Source: Dendrolimus kikuchii (lineage: Eukaryota; Arthropoda; Insecta; Lepidoptera; Lasiocampidae). From it: a DNA stretch of 64,000 nucleotides. The number at the start of each line of letters is the position of its first letter. The stretch's first letter is position 1. The notes below the pieces were generated by a model. That model saw only the letters and a list, made by a program, of their open reading frames with translations, made no database searches and was not told the DNA's origin. Position numbers and translations under genes: made by a program. Positions 1 to 9,960 of the stretch are shown one piece after another. The DNA lies in assembly GCA_019925095.2 (NCBI GenBank), contig CM034411.1, forward strand, positions 12,400,001-12,464,000, given 5' to 3'.

Positions 1-81
1 ATTTGCGGCATATATATATGTTGTTTAGCTGTTATGTTTCAGTTTGTCTTGTATGTGTTCTATTTAGAAATAAATATTAAC

Positions 82-215
82 TTTCTACATACATACATAT
101 ATTCTCTCGCGCCTGTTTCCCATAGGGGTAGGCTGAGACGATGACTCTCCACTTGCTATGATCCTGACAAACACTTCGCTTCATCAATTTTCATTATACT
201 CTTCATACATACGCG
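82..215 (-). mobile_element. RTE-B LINE 3' end fragment
   Basis: On the minus strand this reads a peptide containing VCQDHSKWRVIVSAYPYGKQA, then an (ATGT)-type tail. It is a diverged relative of the RTE-A end (EVCKNKPKWRSVVRAYPARELA), so it is the C-terminus of a related RTE-like LINE. Only about 130 bp remain; no terminal duplication was recognised. Confidence 0.7.
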
Positions 216-362
216 TTTATTGAAAGGAATTTTTATCTGAACTTTCTTTAAAATATCTCCAATTTGATCATGGTGAGTACGTCGCGGTTTACAGGCATCG
301 ACTCTACCAGTTTATGTGTTATTTCTTTCCATATCTTGTTTTCATACTTTTTAACATGGTGT

Positions 363-600
363 AGGTTCACGTTTGATAGATATGTCACCTGATGTTAAGT
401 GACAATGCAATCTAGGACGGAGCACACTTATCTAGTAAATAGATTTTCTCTCGTGACTTGAAGACCACCGGTTTAAATCAATCGGGGGACACAGACTCCG
501 GCAAATTATTTCACATGACAGCGGTGGGCAAAAAAAAGTGGAGGCGTTCTCGCGGTGTTATCGCGAGAATGTAGAAGGTTTTTAACATACAGTCTAGTAC
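363..600 (-). mobile_element. CR1-like LINE 3' UTR relic
   Basis: The stretch around CTAGGACGGAGCACAC and CTCGTGACTTGAA matches the part of 16225-16580 that lies beyond the CR1-like coding end. No coding sequence is left here. Orientation is taken from the 16 kb copy. Confidence 0.55.
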
Positions 601-619
601 ACAAGTGCGTTCAGATACC

Positions 620-1150
620 ATCGACGCCCTCAATATCAAACATGCTTCAATAAAGGTTAAATGCATTAACATTACGACACACATTACAGGCGAATAGCTG
701 TGTTATTGGTCAAATTGACCGTTATAGGTGTTTTATAGACTGTTTAATGATCATCGCGACATGAATATAATGCAAGCATTATTTATTTACTGTGATGCTG
801 TAATATTCTAATTATGAAATTGACAGTAGTGGTAAAATGAGAGCCATTATAACACGAAATGTGATACTTTGTAATAAAATTTAAGTAATCGTAGTCAGTA
901 TGGTGCTGCTTCAAAATTTTATACAAAAATGTGTTACACAATTACTATTCCAAGAATTAATGGAGTTGCAGGAAACAGTGCATACTTAGTAAGACAAAGA
1001 CACAATAAAAGGAAAGAAAATATTACAGTTATAATAATGACATGACGTACAAAAATGTTATACAACAACATATCTCCACAAATTCCTTACATACTTGGCA
1101 AGATAAAAATGTTATACAAAAGTTTCATCTGCTATAATGTTAATAATTTT
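620..1150. other. unassigned AT-rich sequence
   Basis: No open frame, tail or repeat shared with the rest of the window was seen. Confidence 0.5.
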
Positions 1151-1153
1151 CGG

Positions 1154-1244
1154 TCTTATTCATACTGAGTTATTGTAAATTTGAACTCTTATTTAACGTT
1201 ATTAAAGAAGCGTTCAAACTTACTCTAACTCAATATGAATAAGA
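1154..1244. repeat. imperfect hairpin, MITE-like
   Basis: Arms of about 37 bp (1154-1190 and 1208-1244) pair with a few mismatches around a 17-bp loop; the outer ends are TCTTATTCATA and TATGAATAAGA. A small foldback element or a hairpin RNA locus would both look like this. No second copy was found in the window. Confidence 0.5.
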
Positions 1245-1327
1245 ACGTTAGACTGTGGCCTAATGCCTCTTTAAATTTAAGGTGTTAAAAAATAAAGAGT
1301 ATAAACATAACGAAACATCATCTAGTA

Positions 1328-1390
1328 TTTTCTTAAGTTTTCGAGACTAGTACATATAATTAAAACTACGCTTTAACGGTATTAAGTTAT
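1328..1390 (-). mobile_element. Z-family fragment
   Basis: Carries the Z tail TTCTTAAGTTTTCGAGAC followed by AAAACTACGCTTTAACGG, as in the copies at 21.6, 22.5 and 63.2 kb, but only about 60 bp remain. Confidence 0.6.
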
Positions 1391-1441
1391 TAGTTTAATT
1401 CATAATTGTCTTTTTCTATATTACATGCCACCATTTTAATC

Positions 1442-1735
1442 CCTATTATAATATTATAAATGCGAAAGTTACTCAGTCAGACTGTTACGCTTTCACGTAA
1501 AACTACTACACCGATTTAGCTGAAACTCAGTATATATGTAGGATGAACAACTATCCTTTTATACCAAAAAAGGGACAGCTTTTGGGATAACAATATATTA
1601 AGTCTCTTGGTTTGTTATGCTTTTACGGAAAAACTATATATTGGACCGATTTGGCTGAAATTCGGTATATATCTAATTTTAATACTGAGGGGGACAAGGG
1701 ATAATTTTTATCCCTGATAATAGAATAAATTTACG
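1442..1735 (+). mobile_element. Helitron-like relic, two diverged modules
   Basis: Begins with TATAATATTATAAATGCGAA and holds two copies of an ACCGATTT-GCTGAAA-T-CGGTATAT module (near 1510 and 1645). This resembles the 5' portion of the small Helitron-like elements elsewhere in the window. No CTAG end is assigned to it. Confidence 0.45.
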
Positions 1736-1919
1736 TAAAAGTTGTCCCAGAAAGTAGGATACGTCTTGTTTTTTTATGATTTTCCATTTTTGTCATTTTG
1801 TTTATATTTGCGAGTTATGTAGTCTACAGATAAATAAAACTAGAACGGGTTGAAATAGTTAATAGAGGATGAAAGTTTGTATTGGAGACTAATCATTTCT
1901 CAACTTTATAGACATAAAA

Positions 1920-2236
1920 AATTATAATAAAAAAAAATGCGATAGTAACTCGATCTGTCAATTAAGCTTTCACGGACACTACTAGGCGTACTGGATTTTG
2001 CTGTAATTTCGTTTAAATGTAGTTTTAATACCAAAAATGGACATGATTTTTGTGCACGGCGCACCTATCTCACCTTCATTTCAGGTGAGATAGTTTGCTA
2101 TATAAAATGAACTGAATCTTCCGGGGGCAAAAAGCACTTACATAAAAATGTAATACAATGTAACCTGTCTGCCTGATCTTTAAGCAAGAAGGACGCATTA
2201 GTTTGACCCGCGGCACAGCTGCGGGGTAAGCTCTAG
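1920..2236 (+). mobile_element. Helitron-like relic with CTAG end
   Basis: A degenerate module (AATGCGATAGTAACTCG and so on) that terminates in GCGGGGTAAGCTCTAG. The terminal CTAG followed by T is the expected Helitron 3' boundary. Strongly mutated. Confidence 0.4.
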
Positions 2237-2468
2237 TATTATATAAAGTTATTAAAGCTAGGCATGTTGCTGAAGCGTTTCTTGCTGCGCTTGTTCTCTT
2301 TGGAGCTACGATATGTTTGAAAGCGGCGGCAAATTAGATTAGGCTCCCATAGGATAAATAAAAACCATAAACAAAAATTAAACCATTAAAATGAACAAGT
2401 TGTTAGTCATCGACACTTTACATAGACGTTTGTCATCCGTGATCACGGCTACCGTTAAATCGTAATTA
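2237..2468 (+). repeat. dispersed repeat, paired with 15080-15308
   Basis: The reverse complement aligns over about 200 bp with 15080-15308. Shared landmarks in that orientation are AACTTGTTCATTTTAAT, GCCTAATCTAATTT, GCAAGAAAC-CTTCAGCAAC and GTAGCCGTGATCACGG. At 15 kb the unit is continuous with a Z sequence, so this is probably the upstream part of the Z element. Confidence 0.65.
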
Positions 2469-2482
2469 AAGAAACAAGAAAT

Positions 2483-2615
2483 TGAAAGAAAGAAAACTTT
2501 ATTTTATTTTCTCACACAACAATTTACATGTGATATAGGACCTGTTGTGTGAGACTGGTGCCCATTGTAGATCTGTGCAGATCTGTATTACAGGTCATCA
2601 GTGCTCCACTCCATG
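2483..2615 (-). mobile_element. LINE 3' UTR with (CTTT)n tail
   Basis: On the minus strand a GC-moderate stretch leads into AATAAAATAAAG and then TTTCTTTCTTTC. This is the layout of a LINE or processed 3' end with poly(A) signal and simple tail. A similar tail lies at 47966-48060. The clade cannot be named because no coding sequence is present. Confidence 0.45.
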
Positions 2616-2664
2616 GCGAAAAACAAACTACATACTAATTATAAGAAAACGTGAAAAAGTGTGA

Positions 2665-2731
<67 letters not shown>

Positions 2732-2796
2732 CGTGCGTGTGCGTGCGTGTGCGTGTGCGTGTGCGTACGTGCGTGCGTGCATACATGTATGTGTAT
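2665..2796. repeat. 132-bp alternating purine-pyrimidine microsatellite
   Basis: An unbroken (GT)n block grades into GCGTGC repeats and ends ATACATGTATGTGTAT. Purine and pyrimidine alternate without a break from 2665 to 2796, which is the condition for Z-DNA formation. Confidence 0.95.
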
Positions 2797-3740
2797 CTAA
2801 TAATTCTAATCAAGATAAGACATGTATAAATAGACTTATTATATTGGTAAACGTAGCAAATTTTCCGTTTCATCATACTTGAGTGATTTTAACCATTTAG
2901 CCAGTATTTTTTAGCAAGTATCTTTTAGAAGGGGGTATATAGACAGCGTACGATTTATTTTGTTGTAAAGATACGCGCCTAGAAAATTTCAAAATAAACA
3001 CTTAACTTTCACACATTTCTACTGGAAGCCTTTATTTAACTGATTCATAAGTCTTTACATAATTTCCAAGTACTGGCTATTGTCATGATTCCTTTATTTG
3101 CAAAGTACATTTTGTGGTTGCTTATGTAAATCACTTCGCTTGTATTGTATGAATAAAACATTATGATTAATTCTTACATAGGCTATGTAAGTGTGACTCA
3201 TTAGGAAAGACGGATAACATATTAGTCATTTAAAAATTTACATTTTGGGTTTCACGAATCGTGATTTTGTATTTTGATATGTAAGAGGTTGTTAGGTCGT
3301 TCCCGTTTCAAATCATCTAAATTTTAGAATGCATGATAGTCTACAAACTGTGAAGAGCCCCGTAGTGGTAACAAGCGTCAACTGTGTTCTTTATTGGACT
3401 ATAGAATAATTAAAAATATGTAATTAAAAATACCCCATACCTAAAAAGTACTCGAAGGATTTTTCAACCAACATTTGCTGAAAGTAGTTTTAAGTTTTAA
3501 CACCTTAAATTTGTTCTTGACTTTTATAGAAAATTATTTATTTATGACAAAATGAAAAAGAAATATAACAAACAAAACATGTTGTCCTAAATAGGCTCAA
3601 ACTCAGCACAGTGATAGTTTTGAAACCAACGTTGATCTTCCGCAAGGTCCTCTAAGTGATGCCACGGCCTTAGCTCTACAAAGCAAATTAGTGTGTATAT
3701 ATAGGTACATTAACTTCCAACTTTCAAATTGAACAATTCA
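2797..3740. other. unassigned sequence
   Basis: AT-rich, many stops in all frames, no repeat shared with the rest of the window that I could see. Confidence 0.5.
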
Positions 3741-3952
3741 CTTTATATATAAAATTTTTCTGCTCGTGTGTATATTACTGAACTCCTCCTAAATGGTTGC
3801 ACCGATTTTCATGAAATTTTTGTGTGAATTTGAGTGAGTCCCGGGATGGTTTAGATTCAGAATTGATCCCTGCGGGTGGCGCTGCGATCGGGATCTAAAT
3901 TTTATTTTTTTAGGGCAGGACAACATCTGCCAGACCCACTAGTTAAGTATAT
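3741..3952 (+). mobile_element. Hel-3 Helitron-like element
   Basis: Starts in a TATATATAAAA context, includes CCGATTTTCATGAAA and GGTGGCGCTG, and ends GGGCAGGACAAC...CCCACTAG with T following. The same middle and end recur at 7058-7390 (reverse), 49538-49736 and in the tail of 51462-51719. Non-coding, hence non-autonomous. Confidence 0.6.
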
Positions 3953-4002
3953 AATTTAATTAGGCATATTTACAAAAGAAACGCTTTTTATTCACAAATA
4001 AA

Positions 4003-4290
4003 AAGCCGTGGTAGCTTTATGGTCAGCGCATGTGTACCAAACTCAAAGGGCACGCGTTCCAATTCCTGGAAAGCATTCATCACTTAGGCAGTTTTTGTGA
4101 CCTAATGTGCATCTTGTTAAAATTACCACGAGCTAACGGTGAAGTAAAATATCGTGATGAAACCTGCATATCGAGATAACTGATGTGTCAAACCTGACAA
4201 CCGGACAAGCGTGGCGGGTATCTACTATCCGTTCTCCCATAATGGGAGGCCCGAGCCCAGAAGTGGGACGTTTATGGGCTGCTATTATAC
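4003..4290 (+). mobile_element. SINE-tA, tRNA-headed SINE, full length
   Basis: The head resembles a tRNA gene: a box A-like TAGCTTTATGGTCAGCGC and a box B-like GCGTTCCAATTCC, as expected for RNA polymerase III transcription. The body (ATTACCACG-GCTAACGGTGAAG, ACAAGCGTGGCGGGT) and the end (GGGAGGCCCGAGCCCAG-AGTGGGAC...GGGCTGCTATTAT) are shared with 8640-8860 and 45455-45608. The tail is a short ATT repeat. Mobilisation would depend on a LINE. Confidence 0.8.
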
Positions 4291-4323
4291 AAAAAATTCT
4301 ATTTCATAGTTCAATAATAAGTA

Positions 4324-4486
4324 CTAGCAGAAGGTGATGTCAGGAGCCTTAAGAACAGACCAGCGTGCATGACAAGAGTTATGAATGTCAAAGAAGCAAG
4401 TGAGGTGTGTAAGAATAAGCCTAAATGGAGCTCTGTTGTTCGTGCCTACCCCGCAAGGGAACTGGCGTGAAGTTATGTATGTATGT
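4324..4486 (+). mobile_element. RTE-A insertion 1 (5'-truncated)
   Basis: Encodes the last ~45 residues of RTE-A, ending RAYPARELA, then AGTTATGTATGTATG. The 11-bp target duplication AATAATAAGTA flanks it at 4313-4323 and 4487-4497. Confidence 0.95.
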
Positions 4487-4497
4487 AATAATAAGTA

Positions 4498-5163
4498 AGA
4501 TAAGGATACATTTATACAACTTTAGTAGAGAATATGGCGAAACTTATTGACTTAACTAAAAAAATAGCAAGATATGTCGTTATGATTTCCTTTGTTATAA
4601 AATGTTTTAACTATCCAATCCACTCTAGCTAGCAGTTTAAATAATGAAAGTGTATCCTCTGCACATACACACACCCTTGCATTCATATTTGATCATAACA
4701 CGAACAAAACTGCGAGAAACACTAGTCCCTTCCAACATTTCGCAAGCAGAGGTGTCAAAACTAAGAACTAAAAGTATATACTCTTGTGAACTGAAGTATA
4801 AATATTTTAGCGCACATTCGCGAACAAAAGTGCTAAACACGCATTTAGCACGCACAGCGCTCAACGTTGCGACATGTGTATTCTAATGTGCGAAGATATT
4901 ATCGCGACTTCGCGAGCGCTCTACGAATAGAAATTTTACGCTGCAAAAAGTAATAAATGATAATAAAATAATCTTCAGCATTCTGTCGATGATTGTACTT
5001 TTTATGTCTAAAGGAATTTAACTTGACTGATATGAATGAGATTTGCATTTGACAAACGCTGACAAGCTACCTTTACTTGTCCCTTGGGAATAAAAAAACT
5101 GTATTAAAAGCTTATCATTCCGATTTTAGTATACAGGTATACGTCATATAGCTATAATTTTGT
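4498..5163. other. unassigned sequence
   Basis: Short open frames overlap on both strands at 4640-4890 with no recognisable domain. A CpG-richer patch at 4800-4920 has no match in the window. Confidence 0.5.
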
Positions 5164-5295
5164 GTGAAAGACGACATGATGATTTGTGGTGTGACAGAGG
5201 ATGTATTAGAGAATAAAGAAGTATCGAAGGAAAAGTTATATTGAGCCGACCCTAAACGATTGGAAGAGGGTTAAAGGAACGAAAGGTAAAAGAAG
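5164..5295 (+). mobile_element. RTE-C LINE C-terminal fragment
   Basis: Reads DDMMICGVTEDVLENKEV...Y-stop-ADPKRLEEG in one frame. From memory of the family, this resembles the end of another endonuclease-reverse transcriptase LINE of Lepidoptera (MM-CGV-ED...CADPK). Stops and short deletions show it is dead. A shorter piece lies at 8432-8470. Confidence 0.5.
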
Positions 5296-5358
5296 ACATA
5301 GTTATAATAATACATAAAGACATAATATTACATATGCCGATTGATATGATATGATTAT

Positions 5359-5672
5359 CCGTGCAGGAACGGAGAAAGAATACAATTTCCTGCGGCCGGG
5401 CGACCTGTGGTAAGAGGCGATAAAACAACCCACAGCCAGGTGGTAGGGCATTTGCCCGACTGGATTGCTACCACCCCTGGTCTAAAGTATGTCGCCATAA
5501 CAATCTTGAGTTGTGTTCCAACATCAGTGACCAGGTTCCAGCCTCCCCCTTAAGAGAGCAGCAGCGCATTTGTAGCACCTTTGGTGTTGCAAATGTCCAT
5601 AGGCGATGGTAACCGCTTTCCATCAAGTGGGCCGTCTGCCTGTCTGCTGAACTCCTGTTATAAAAAAAAATG
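5359..5672 (+). mobile_element. SINE-P, full-length copy
   Basis: Reference copy of the ~310-bp family. It starts GTGCAGGAACGGAGAAAG, passes GCGGCCGGGCG, CCAGGTGGTAGGGCATTT, CAGCAGCGCATTTGTAGC and GTCCATAGGCGATGGTAAC, and ends TGCCTGTCTGCTGAACTCC plus poly(A). It has no long open frame and no clear A/B boxes. Its last ~80 bp match the 3' end of the CR1-like LINE at 8880-9232, so it may use that LINE for copying. It could equally be a LINE 3' UTR unit. Confidence 0.8.
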
Positions 5673-5970
5673 CCATGGGAATAAAAGAAAATAATAATAA
5701 TAATCGTAAAATTTCATATAACATACTAAAGATAATGCCGTCAGTATCCTTACCTTTTCAGCTTTTTAAACAAAAATTTTCTTTGATTATAATCAAATTT
5801 TGAAGAAAAAAGACAATGGCAGTTCAGAAATTCTGAATTTGAGCTTTCAGAAAAAAATATCAAGTTAAAACAAGCATCTTGCGAAAGCAGAAATTACTAA
5901 TTTAGATTACAAAATAGTCATATCAAAATTTAAATTTTACATATATAGCGGGCAGATTTCCAATAAATGC

Positions 5971-6143
5971 ATACATACATACATAACTTCACGCCAGTTC
6001 CCTTGCGGGGTAGGCACGAACAACAGAGCGCCATTCAGGCTTATTTTTACACACCTCACTTGCTTCTTTGACATTCATAACTCTTGTCATGCACGCTCGT
6101 CTGTTCTTAAGGCTAATGACATCACCTTCTGCTAGTACACGAT
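5971..6143 (-). mobile_element. RTE-A insertion 2
   Basis: C-terminal ~50 residues (DRVLAEGDVISLKNRRACM...YPARELA) and ATGT tail on the minus strand. The 10-bp duplication CAATAAATGC lies at 5961-5970 and 6144-6153. Confidence 0.95.
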
Positions 6144-6239
6144 CAATAAATGCTTTTAAATAAAATAAAATTGATGACCTCCAGAATAGGTAGACTAAGC
6201 GCTTTAGTCTTTTTCTTGAACATCTATCCATTATTTTTT

Positions 6240-6520
6240 CCCCGCTCTATTATTAACCCGGGCGCTTCACTGTCAGCCGCTAAATGGCGAGACGCAATGA
6301 TTTATTCATAGCCGGCTCATTTCGCACTAAATTTAGTTATATCCCGCAACGAGTTGAATTTATAATGCACGTTAAACGCGACACGACCGAAGTGTGCACT
6401 TAAAAACAGTCGAGCGGTTTTACGCTGCATTCATTTAATTGACAATATTTCAAGCGCCGAATAGAGGACAGTTTACACACGGCTGCAAAATTATAAATAT
6501 AATATCTTCGTTTATTACAA
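6240..6520. other. CpG-richer unique island
   Basis: CCCGGGCGCTTCACTG and many CG dinucleotides, with no repeat match in the window and no convincing frame. It may be older host sequence between insertions. Confidence 0.3.
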
Positions 6521-6531
6521 ATACTTATCAA

Positions 6532-6841
6532 GGTAAGGAAAGGAATGCTCCGGTGGTTCGGGCATGTGGAAAGAATGCATGATGAAAGAATGACTAAACA
6601 GATATATAATGCAAAAGTGGATGGATGCAGAAGTCGTGGAAGGCCACGACACACCTTCCATGATCAAATTGATCGTGTACTAGCGGAGGGTGATGTCAGG
6701 AGCTTTAAGAACAGACGAGTGTGCATGACAAGAGTTATGAATGTCAAAGAAGCAAGTGAGGTGTGTAAGAATGGGCCTAAATGGCGCTCTGTTGTTCGTG
6801 CCTACCCCGAAAGGGAACTGGCGTGAAGTTATGTATGTATG
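6532..6841 (+). mobile_element. RTE-A insertion 3
   Basis: Open for about 93 codons from KGMLRWFGHVERM through RSRGRPRHTFHDQID to RAYPERELA, then the ATGT tail. The 10-bp duplication TACTTATCAA is at 6522-6531 and 6842-6851. Confidence 0.95.
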
Positions 6842-7057
6842 TACTTATCAATCTGTACCTTGTTTTCTCTTACAAGATAATTTGTGGGATAAATTTTAGT
6901 TCTATTGTGTCTTTAGATGATTAATATAAAACATTTTCTACTGTAATATCTAACTTTAGATGTAGCTTATGTTGTTTGACACATTTACATAATTAAATAG
7001 CGTAATTCGTTGCAAAAATCCTGTTTGGAATGAAAGGAAAAATAATATATATATATA

Positions 7058-7390
7058 CTAGCGGCCCCGGCTGACGCTGTCCTGCTCTGAAAAAATAAAA
7101 ATCTAGGACCCGATTCCAGCGCCACCTAACGGTTCCAATTGTGGATTTAAATCAACCGCGAACCCACTCAAACACACAAAAACAAAATCACCAAAAATCG
7201 GTCCAGGTGATTAGGAGGATTTTAGAACCCGATCTCAGCGCCACCTACAGGTTCCAATAGGATAAAAAGTATCCTATGTCCGTCGCCTGGTTCTAAGCTA
7301 CCTCCCCACCAATTTTCAGCCAAATCGGTACAGCCGTCCTTGAGTTATAAATAGTTAAACTAACACGACTTTCTTTTATATATAGATTTA
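7058..7390 (-). mobile_element. Hel-3 composite, two modules
   Basis: On the plus strand it opens CTAGCGGCCCCGG and GTCCTGC, the reverse of a Hel-3 3' end. Two copies of the module follow: CCCGATTCCAGCGCCACC near 7100 and CCCGATCTCAGCGCCACC near 7230. It closes in a TTTTATATATAG context. Either one element with an internal duplication or two nested copies. Confidence 0.6.
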
Positions 7391-7778
7391 TATATTCGGT
7401 AGTTTAAACTGAATGTGAGGTGCTGTAGCCCACAGACAATATCCTGGTTCGATAGTTATTGGTATTGGGAGAGATATCAACCTGATTCTTGGACTAGAAA
7501 AGCAGAACTCCACCGATCTTGAGATCCACCCTTTCCTGGCTCAGTTTAGGTGACAGCGTTGCAGCAGCACAGGGGAACACTACACGGCACCAAATTCACT
7601 TTGGAGTAATCAGTTCTTTTGACCAGTTCTTGGCACGGCCAGTAATCACAATTATAAAGTATGTTTAAATGATAAACGCACGGTGCAATCTTTCTTTGTC
7701 AAAACGTTGAGAGAAGTGTTAAAAAAATGGCTGCCCTTATTCTCTGTGTGTTGGCCGTCGTCTCACACAGAAAGAGGG
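7391..7778. other. unassigned moderately GC-rich sequence
   Basis: Contains GACAGCGTTGCAGCAGCACAG and CTCACACAGAAAGAGGG. It is less AT-rich than its surroundings but has no open frame and no second copy. It could be host DNA or an unrecognised transposon. Confidence 0.35.
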
Positions 7779-7792
7779 TAAACAGCAAAATT

Positions 7793-8048
7793 ACATACAT
7801 ACATAACTTCACGCCAGTTCCCTTGCGGGGTAGGCACTAACAACAGAGCGCCATTTAGGCTTATTCTTACACACCTCACTTGCTTCTTTGACATTCATAA
7901 CTCTTGTCATGCACGCTCGTCTGTTCTTAAGGCTCCTGACATGACCTTCTGCTAGTACACGATCAATTTGATCATGGAAGGTGTGTCGTGGCCTTCCACG
8001 ACTTCTGCATCCATCCACTTTTGCATTGTATAACTGTTATTAATTAAT
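7793..8048 (-). mobile_element. RTE-A insertion 4
   Basis: C-terminal ~70 residues and tail. The 14-bp duplication TAAACAGCAAAATT is at 7779-7792 and 8049-8062. RTE sequence stops near 8033; the last ~15 bp (TGTTATTAATTAAT) before the duplication are junction filler of unknown origin. Confidence 0.93.
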
Positions 8049-8082
8049 TAAACAGCAAAATTGATGGAGCGATATTCTACCT

Positions 8083-8249
8083 TCTACCTGTCAGGAGCCT
8101 TAAGAACAGACGAGTGTGACATGATATGACAAGAGTTATGAATGTCAAAGAGGCAAGTGAGGTGTGTAAGAATAAGCCTAAATGGCACTCTGTTGTTCGT
8201 GCCTACCCCGCAAGGGAACTGGCGTGAAGTTATGTATGTATGTATGTAT
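8083..8249 (+). mobile_element. RTE-A insertion 5
   Basis: Begins near TGTCAGGAGCC and runs to the ATGT tail, with an ~8-bp insertion (TGACATGA) near 8118. The 12-bp duplication GATATTCTACCT is at 8071-8082 and 8250-8261. It sits back to back with insertion 4. Confidence 0.93.
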
Positions 8250-8261
8250 GATATTCTACCT

Positions 8262-8639
8262 ACCTTATACTAGGCAAGGACAGAACACTAAACAGGTTAA
8301 AAAAATCAGTTTAAAAAGTGGCAGCACTCATGACTTAGCCGGGTTCCTGTCTCTCTTTTATTTTACCTTCTCCCAATCATTTGAGTTCGGTACAAAATAT
8401 CTTTATTTTCCATAGTCCTCAATTCTGGCATAAGTCCTCTGTCACACCGCAAATCATCATAAAATCCTTAATTATAACTTACTATCCGTTTGCCTTACCA
8501 CTGGTTACAAAGTTTTAAAAGAAAACTATAATTTCAAGGTATTATGAAAGAGAACTAAAATATTTGGAGCTTATGTGTTAGTGTTACATATTTAATCCCG
8601 ACGTTTGACATAGTTACAAATATCCGCATGTACCACTCC
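8262..8639. other. unassigned; short RTE-C match at 8432-8470
   Basis: Mostly AT-rich without features. On the minus strand 8432-8470 reads TGATGATTTGCGGTGTGACA, the same core as the RTE-C fragment at 5164-5295. Confidence 0.4.
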
Positions 8640-8860
8640 GGCAGTTAACCGACGTAATGTGCATATTGTTACAATTACCACGTGCTAACAACGGTGAAGG
8701 AAAACATCGTGATGCAACTTGCACATCGATATGACCCATGTGTCAAAACTGCCAAGTCTTGGACAAGCGTGGCGGGTTACTGTCCGTCCCCCCTTAAAAT
8801 GGGAGGCCCGAACTCAGCAGTGGGACATTTATGGGCTGTTATTATTATTATTTATTTATT
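8640..8860 (+). mobile_element. SINE-tA, headless copy
   Basis: Lacks the tRNA-like head but keeps the body (ATTACCACGTGCTAAC, GACAAGCGTGGCGGG) and the end (GGGAGGCCCGAACTCAGCAG), with a longer ATT-type tail than the 4 kb copy. Confidence 0.8.
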
Positions 8861-8879
8861 AATTAATTATTAATTAACG

Positions 8880-9232
8880 GAGAGTGTTCCGAGGAACTGT
8901 TCAGAATGGTGTCTTCGTCTTCTTTTTACCACCGCACCGCACGCCATCGGCTGGGAGTTCATCCCCACTACCTTGAGCCGCTTCGCTCTTGTACGCAACG
9001 GTTCTCTAGAACGTTTCTTTTGCGTACCGTGGGGATTTGGAATGAGCTCCCAGACGAGGTTTTCCCACAGCGCTACAACATGGGGTTTTTTAAAAAGGGT
9101 GTCATAAAATTTCTTCGAGGCCGGCAGCGCGTTGGTGACACCTCTGGTGTTGCAAACGTCTATAGGCGACGGTAACCGCTTTCCATCAGGTGGGCCGTCT
9201 GCCTGTCTGCTGTACTTCATCGATAAAAAAAA
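8880..9232 (+). pseudogene. CR1-like LINE reverse transcriptase C-terminus and 3' tail
   Basis: About 90 codons are open from 8906 (SSSFYHRTARHRLGVHPHYLE, then RTVGIWNELPDEVFPQRY and FFKKGVIKFLRGRQRVGD). This is the conserved C-terminal region of CR1/Jockey-group LINE polymerases; the exact clade is uncertain. The frame starts upstream without its catalytic core, so this is a 5'-truncated copy. The 3' part (GTTGCAAACGTCTATAGGCG ... GGTGGGCCGTCTGCCTGTC) ends in poly(A) at ~9222-9236 and is the same tail carried by SINE-P. It is the best-preserved of this family here; other copies are at 16225-16580, 51840-52115, 60402-60632 and 63663-64000. Confidence 0.75.
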
Positions 9233-9837
9233 AAATTAAATCCGCATTCTCGTGGAAGTAATACGCTCAGAATAAATACGGTTGACAAAAGAGCAACCTC
9301 TTTTATTCTCTGACAAAATAGCTTTATCGACCTGTATTTGGCTATTAATACATATAAGTATACATTTGCGAATAGTTTTTCTCGTAAACAATGTGCCAAA
9401 GCATTACGAATCCTATTACACTCAAAATTACCAATGTCAAACACAGCTTGATCAAATCCTAGACATATATTATAAGTAAACCTTGTACACTCTACAGAAT
9501 AATAAATATTACAGTGGTTGCATGACTGTTAAACAACAATAATCGCGTAGAGTGATTTGAGGCATGTGTTTGGTGAAAAGCCCATGCAAGTATTTCCAGA
9601 ACTGCATAATATCAAAATGTGTTTCGTTCTATAACTATCCATCAGTAAAGGCCTTACTATATTATTAAAATATATTCTACTTTTAATCAGAGTAGATTTA
9701 AAAATACCATAAATGAAACATTACATAAATTAATTAAAAGTATGCGTTATAAGAAAATGTTCATTATTTTAGTTCAATAGCACTTTGTCTCTAATAAGGC
9801 GAAGATACTTTGTTCATATGGTGTTTATATGGTGTTA
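9233..9837. other. unassigned AT-rich sequence
   Basis: No coding signal. 9782-9835 (TTGTCTCTAATAAGGCGAAG) resembles 20767-20835, a small unnamed repeat. Here it abuts the L5 end. Confidence 0.4.
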
Positions 9838-9960
9838 TGTAGTCTAGAAGAGATCGCTTTTAGCGATAAGGCCGACTATTGTGTTGCTAAGAAGTATTCT
9901 AATGATGCATTATTTTGTAATTGTTTATTTTGGTGAACAATAAAATAGTTATCTTTATAA
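9838..9960 (+). mobile_element. L5 LINE 3' end with conserved hairpin
   Basis: Contains GAAGAGATCGCTTTTAGCGA, whose halves ATCGCT and AGCGAT can pair, then a TTGTGTTGCT stretch and GAACAATAAAATAGTTATC before a TATC-type tail. Three other copies (22685-22790 reverse, 40262-40395, 42090-42227) keep the same stem. Confidence 0.65.

Noticed and set aside
2628..2882. Open frames on both strands rich in CV or TH repeats
   Set aside because: They are translations of the GT/GC microsatellite.
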